Below the pieces are notes generated by a model. It did not search any database, was not told the origin of the DNA, and saw only the letters and a program-made list of their open reading frames with translations. Shown here in pieces: positions 17,777 to 22,528 of a DNA stretch of 22,528 bases. A program made the translations under genes and the position numbers. Each line of letters opens with the position of its first letter. Positions within the stretch are counted from its first letter, which is position 1. Origin of the DNA: Isotricha intestinalis (lineage: Eukaryota > Ciliophora > Litostomatea > Vestibuliferida > Isotrichidae); NCBI GenBank assembly GCA_023807065.1, contig JAJJLU010000701.1, positions 1 to 22,528 on the forward strand. The letters are read 5' to 3'.

Positions 17777-17879
17777 AAATATTTATTTTATTAGTTTAAA
17801 CATTATATATTATTTTAATCATTTTATAATATTTTAAAATTACTTAGTTTATTTTTAAATTTAATTTTACTAAATGTTA
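17777..17879. other. Convergent 3' spacer
   Basis: 103 bp separates the RING gene stop from the SFT2-like gene stop on the other strand. It is AT-rich and must hold both 3' ends. The RING gene TGA is followed six codons later by an in-frame TAG, which gives a backup stop. Confidence 0.5.
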
Positions 17880-18446
17880 TCATTTATTATTTGAAGAGAA
17901 AAAAGCATTCAAAGGTAATTTTAACATTTGTAAAATAATAGAAATTCCACTATAACCTCCTGGAATAAAAGTTAAAATAAATATTATAATAGAAATCAAT
18001 TGAACTGAAGTACAAATTAAAACAACAATATAATAATTATAAAGATATGAAAAAATAAATCCTCCAATTACAGAAAATAAATAAATTATAGTATAAACAC
18101 ATCTTTCTTTTTTAAATAACATTCCTAAAAATTGACAAGTTCCATAAATAAAAATAAAACTTAATAAAATTATAATTGAACCAATTGAAAAAAGAGATGA
18201 AAATTTACCAGGAAAAAAAATAATTAGAGGTAAATGAAAAAAAGATAAAATTATAAATAATAATCCAGTTCCAAATACTATAAAAAAATAAGTATAACTT
18301 ATTTCAACTTCTACACTTTTTTCAACTGAAGATTTTATTGATTTTAACATTGATGTTGATTCTTCTCCTTCACCTTCTTCTATGTCTTTTTCAATATTTT
18401 CATTTTTTTTTGGAATTCCAAATAATGAAGCAAATTTATCAGTCAT
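17880..18446 (-). CDS. SFT2: SFT2-like vesicle transport membrane protein
   Basis: A 188-residue intronless protein. Residues 1-48 are cytosolic and charged with an acidic cluster (DIEEGEGEES). Four membrane helices follow, at about 52-72, 84-106, 116-136 and 140-162. The F-P-G-K-F-S-S-L-F-S-I-G-S loop after helix 1 and the F-I-P-G-G-Y motif after helix 4 (160-165) match the SFT2/GOT1 family. Yeast Sft2 is a small tetraspan Golgi protein acting in endosome-to-Golgi vesicle fusion alongside Sed5; the same role is inferred here. The length is normal for the family. The gene ends in a tandem TGA TAA stop. Its start codon faces the large cysteine-rich surface protein gene across 178 bp. Confidence 0.85.
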   Translation of the reverse strand: MTDKFASLFGIPKKNENIEKDIEEGEGEESTSMLKSIKSSVEKSVEVEISYTYFFIVFGTGLLFIILSFFHLPLIIFFPGKFSSLFSIGSIIILLSFIFIYGTCQFLGMLFKKERCVYTIIYLFSVIGGFIFSYLYNYYIVVLICTSVQLISIIIFILTFIPGGYSGISIILQMLKLPLNAFFSSNNK

Positions 18447-18624
18447 TTATATTTTTAATTTAAAAATCCAAAAATTTTTTTCTTTTTTTTAAAATATTAA
18501 AAATAATTATTGTTTTTATTTTATTTCCAAATTAAAAAGAAAAAAATTAAAATTCCAAATTAAATTTTTTTATCAAATAAAAAACTATGTATTAAATTTA
18601 TCAGAAAAAAATAAAAAAAATAAA
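18447..18624. promoter_or_regulatory. Divergent promoter, SFT2-like / Cys-rich genes
   Basis: This 178-bp spacer lies between two outward-facing start codons. It is nearly all A/T with several poly-A and poly-T runs. The repeated phrase ATTCCAAATTAAA/ATTTCCAAATTAAA occurs at about 18,521 and 18,552 and may be chance or a duplicated element. No named motif is recognised. Confidence 0.5.
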
Positions 18625-21600
18625 ATGCTTATATTATTTTATGTGTTTATAATTCCAATAACTTTACAAGCCATACCAGTAGAAACAGAAATAATTCAAT
18701 CAAAAGGAGGATCTCAAGTAATAAATATACCTATAACAGGTCAAACTTTTACTCAATTAGTAATAACATCAAAAGGTTATTTAATAAAATTTAACTCAGA
18801 TTCTTCAAGAAGTGAATCAAAGTTAAAAGAAAGATTACAATTTTCAGGAGTGAAATCTGATGGATGTCAAATTTCAAATGATTTAATTGTAATTGCAAAT
18901 GCAGATGATAAACAATTAATATTTTTTAATTTAACAAATAATAAAACTGCTGGAACGGACAGAATAGAAAACTTTTCAGATAATGGATTATCATTATCTT
19001 GTTCTTCAAATTACTTTGTTATTGCAACATCATCAGGAGAAGAAGCAACTATTAAATTATATCATCAAACAACACAATATAAAACAAATACTATCTCGAA
19101 GGTAAAAAATAATCATATTACTTGTACTTTATTTAAAAGCAAAATATATACTGTTTGCTTTTATCCTTATTCTGATGATTTAAAAGACTCAAATTATTCT
19201 TTATTTAATGAAAATTTGGAGAAGAAAATTGAAGAAGATGTACAAAATATTAATATGGAACATGAGAAAAATGCAGGTGTAGAAACTAAAAATCATGGAG
19301 TTATTTCTAAAAGAATAGAAGATAATAAAGTTATTTATTGTGAAACAAAACTTAAAGTTGGAGAATCTTATTTTTTTTTCTGTAATATCGGAGAATTAAA
19401 TACATCAAATTCAAAACCTTTACATTTAGCAAGTGGAAATGATTATAATTATGCAGTATTTAACTATATAACAAATAAAATAGAACAATGTTTTATAGGA
19501 GTAAGAAGTGATAATTTATTTTCTGCAATTTGTAGATATTCAGAAAGTGGAGAAGTAAAGTCAGATGCAGTTTCACTTATTGCTGTTTTATCATATTCAA
19601 ATAATAAAATAGAATTTTTGTCAAGTAATGGTCAAACAATAAATGGAGGTCAAATTAAAATTTTAAAAAGTCCTTCAAATACAATAATAAATATTATGGA
19701 ATTTAACAATAATGCAATAGGATATCTTTTATCAGATGAAACAAATACAGTAATGTCAATATATTATCCAAAATGTTCAAATTCCTTTGCTAATAGTTTT
19801 AATTATAAAATTACTAGTGATGGAACATGTATTTCAGATTCATCAACAAATATAAATGAATATTATTATGATTCATTTACTCATCAATATGTTAAAATAC
19901 CTGATAATGTAGTTTCATGTTCAAGATTAGGAGATTTTACTCTTAAATGTGAATGTGATATGTCTACATATTATCCGGTTCCAGCTGATTATAAAGGAAG
20001 TGAAATTTGTTGGGATAAAGATGAAGATCATAATTATTATTATTTTGATTCAACACTTAAAATGTTTAAAAATTGTTATCAGGGATGTTTAACTTGTTCA
20101 AAATATGGAATTTCGATAAGTGATACAAAATGTAAAAAATGTGATAATTGGAATAATTTATCAACAACTGATAATTATTATTATTCACTTCCAACTTCAA
20201 CTTCAATTTCAGATTCTTCAAATGCAATATCAACTGATTCTAATTTAGTTTGCTATGATAAAGACCAAAATATTGAAGGTTATTATTATAAAGATAAAAC
20301 AAGTGGTTTTGATTTGTGTCATACAAGTTGTAAATATTGTAGTAATTCATCTACTTCTCCTTCAACTTTATGTCAAAAATGCAAAGAATTATATTATCCT
20401 ATTATTAATGATAATCCACCTAATTTACATTGTTATTATTATCAAAATGGAATTGATGGTTATTATCTTGACGGAGATGCTCGAGTTTTTAAACCTTGTC
20501 ATCAATCTTGTAAAAAATGTGAAAAAGAATATATGGAAGATGATACAATTGAAAATAAATGTACTGAATGTGCAACAAATTATTATAAATTAGCAAATAA
20601 TGATAATTCAATTCCTTCTCCAAATTTTTCTTGTTTAAAATTAACTTCAAAACCTTCTAACACATTTTTCAATTCAAATGATGGAATAATTTATTATTGT
20701 AATGTTGCTTGTAATTCCTGCTCTTCAATTAGTTCTAGTCAAACTGAACCTAAATGTAATTCTTGTTCTAATGGTTATTATCCTTTAGAAACTGATAGTT
20801 CAATTTGTATTAATGAAATGATAAAAGATGATTTTTTTTCAGATTATTTTTTTGATGCTGAAAATCAAATTTATAGAAAATGTAATATTGAATGTGAAAA
20901 ATGTTCAAATGCAAAAAATCTTTGTGTTATTTGCTCAAATAATTATTATAAATTAGAAGGAACTGATTATTGTTATAATGAGGAAACAAAAGAATCAAAT
21001 TTTATATTTGATGCAACTACAACACCTCCTGTTTATAAATTATGTTATGAATATTGCGAAAGATGTGATGAAAGTGGTACATCAGATGATAATAAATGTT
21101 TATCATGTATATCAGGATATATAATGCATCCGGCAAAAATTGGTCAATGTATTTTAGAATGTGAAAGTAATCAATATTATTATATTGATGATAATAATAA
21201 TTATATTTGTGTTGATTCTTGTCCAAGTGATTATCCAAATATAGATATTAGTTTAAAAAGATGTTTTGATTCTTGTCTTAAAGATAATTTAAAATATACT
21301 TATGAGAATCAATGTGTTGATTCTTGTCCTGAAGGAACAATAGTTGGAAATAGTAAAGTTTGCCAAGATGGAAGTAATTGTAAGAAAACTAATTATAAAA
21401 TAAAAACCCAACTTATAGCTATTGAAGAATCTATTCCAAATATAATAAATACATATATGGAAACATCTTCTACAAATCAAGATGTAAGTATTATATCTCA
21501 TACTCAAAAAGCATATGAAATTATAATTTATAAAAATGAATCATGTATTAAAGATATAAAAAAAGAAATTAATTTTCCAAATTTAAATGAATGTATAAAT

Positions 21601-22360
21601 AAAATAAAAATTACAAATGAAATTCCAGAAAATACTTTAGTTACAGTATTATTATTATCATTATCATCAACATCACAAATAGAATATCAAATATATAATA
21701 GTGAAACTAAAAAAGAATTATCAAAAGAACCTTGTAAAGATTTAACAATTAATATTAATATTTTAATTCCAGAAGAAATCAAAGATAATTTAACAATGGC
21801 TCAAAATATGTTAGATAAATATAATATTAATGTTTATGATATTAATGATCCTTTTTTTACTGATGTATGTTATGAATTTACTGCAGAAAATGGTAAAGAT
21901 ATAATTTTAGAAGATAGAATTAAAGTTTATTTTCAAAATTTTTCTCTTTGTGAAAAAGGATGTACCTTAAATGATCTTGATGTAGAAAATTTAACTGCAA
22001 ATTGTAATTGTGATGTTAAATTAGAATTTTTAACTAATGTTCTTGATAATTCTGTTACTGGAGATATTTTAGAAATGGCTAATGATGCTAATATTAAAGT
22101 AGTTAAATGTTATAAAAATGTGTTTGATTTCGGGCATTTTATAAAAAATTTTGGTTCATATATAATGTTAATATGTATTATAACTCAAATTCCTTTTTTA
22201 ATTTCATATATTATTAATGGATTAAGTAATATTAGAGTCAAATTATTTACATATTTTAGAGATAATCCTCCAATTAAAAATGGAAATAATATTATAAATG
22301 ATAATAATTCAGAAATTCTTATAAAAAAAAATGATAATGATTTAAGTAAAAATCATAAAG

Positions 22361-22398
<38 letters not shown>

Positions 22399-22528
22399 GA
22401 TAATGATAATGATAATGATAATGATAATGATAATGATAATGATATGATAATGATAATGATAATGATAATGATAATGATAATGATAATGATAATGATAACG
22501 ATAATGATAATGAATATAATAAAGATAA
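18625..22528 (+). CDS. Cys-rich single-pass membrane protein (partial)
   Basis: Open from ATG at 18625 to the window edge: 1301 codons, no stop, 3' end missing. Residues 1-16 are a signal peptide (MLILFYVFIIPITLQA). Residues 17-470 form an ectodomain with few Cys, possibly beta-rich. Residues about 473-915 hold growth-factor-receptor/furin-like Cys repeats, with six clear units of form Y-Y-x-D, 6-10 residues, then C-x3-C-x2-C and a later C-x2-C, the first at C484-C488-C491. A further extracellular part with scattered Cys follows (to about 1165). One membrane helix lies at about 1178-1197 (SYIMLICIITQIPFLISYII) and is followed by a cytosolic tail rich in Asn, Asp and Lys. Large cysteine-repeat surface or secretory proteins of this plan are common in ciliates; adhesion, sensing or extrusome roles are possible but not shown. 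The tail enters a GATAAT tract where a missing base at 22441-22445 switches the frame. Confidence 0.88.
22375..22511 (+). repeat. (GATAAT)n coding microsatellite with broken unit
   Basis: Eleven perfect GATAAT units (22375-22440), one five-base unit GATAT (22441-22445), then eleven more units (22446-22511), one of which is GATAAC. It lies in the cytosolic tail of the Cys-rich membrane protein and encodes alternating Asp-Asn before the break. After the break the same frame reads Met-Ile. Confidence 0.95.

Noticed and set aside
20255..20593. A 112-codon plus-strand frame rich in Ile, Val and Lys.
   Set aside because: It lies in a shifted frame inside the Cys-rich membrane protein gene, whose own frame has conserved C-x3-C-x2-C units over the same bases.
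1307..22528. A Tetrahymena-type code (TAA/TAG as Gln) or UGA as Trp.
   Set aside because: Eight complete genes end at TAA or TGA where the family length or domain ends. Gln is CAA and Trp is TGG inside them. The SFT2-like gene even ends in tandem TGA TAA.
1..22528. tRNA, rRNA, CRISPR array, transposase or viral genes.
   Set aside because: No tRNA B-box with cloverleaf potential, no rRNA-like GC-rich block, no spaced direct repeats and no transposase, integrase or polymerase motifs were found on either strand by eye.

Overview
This window looks like the left end of a macronuclear-type chromosome from a ciliate. It opens with a pure telomere array of the C-rich heptamer CCCCAAT (G-strand ATTGGGG), continues through about 1.2 kb of very AT-rich DNA without a gene, and is then densely packed with small-intron or intronless genes. 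Long open frames use CAA for Gln and TGG for Trp. Six of the eight complete genes stop at TAA and two at TGA, so the standard genetic code applies, unlike Tetrahymena or Paramecium. A seven-base C4A2T telomere, the standard code, extreme AT content and introns of 26-32 nt together suggest a litostomatean ciliate, perhaps a rumen entodiniomorph such as Entodinium. That placement is inference from memory, not a search.

Layout, left to right: telomere (1-68); gene-poor subtelomere (69-1306); a 1716-residue PA200/Blm10-like proteasome activator (+); a Piwi-clade Argonaute (-) whose slicer tetrad is lost but whose guide 5'-phosphate pocket is intact; a coiled-coil protein with a 32-nt intron (+) that shares a 96-bp divergent spacer with Piwi; a GTSF1-like double CHHC zinc-finger protein (+); an 810-bp convergent spacer; a three-exon Asn-rich protein (-) with 26- and 29-nt introns; a signal-peptide-bearing SETD3/LSMT-like protein with a degraded SET motif (-); a protein with about 13 zinc-ribbon-like units and a C-terminal RING (+); an SFT2-like Golgi membrane protein (-); and the first 1301 codons of a large cysteine-rich, single-pass membrane protein (+) that runs off the right edge through a (GATAAT)n tract.

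The most interesting feature is the Piwi / coiled-coil / GTSF1-like group at 6.6-11.7 kb. GTSF1 proteins are known Piwi cofactors in animals and ciliates, but here the Piwi looks unable to cleave RNA and the second zinc finger of the GTSF1-like protein is altered. The set could be a non-slicing small-RNA silencing or genome-surveillance module. The remaining genes look like ordinary cellular functions (proteasome, ubiquitin, vesicle transport, cell surface) with several lineage-specific oddities.
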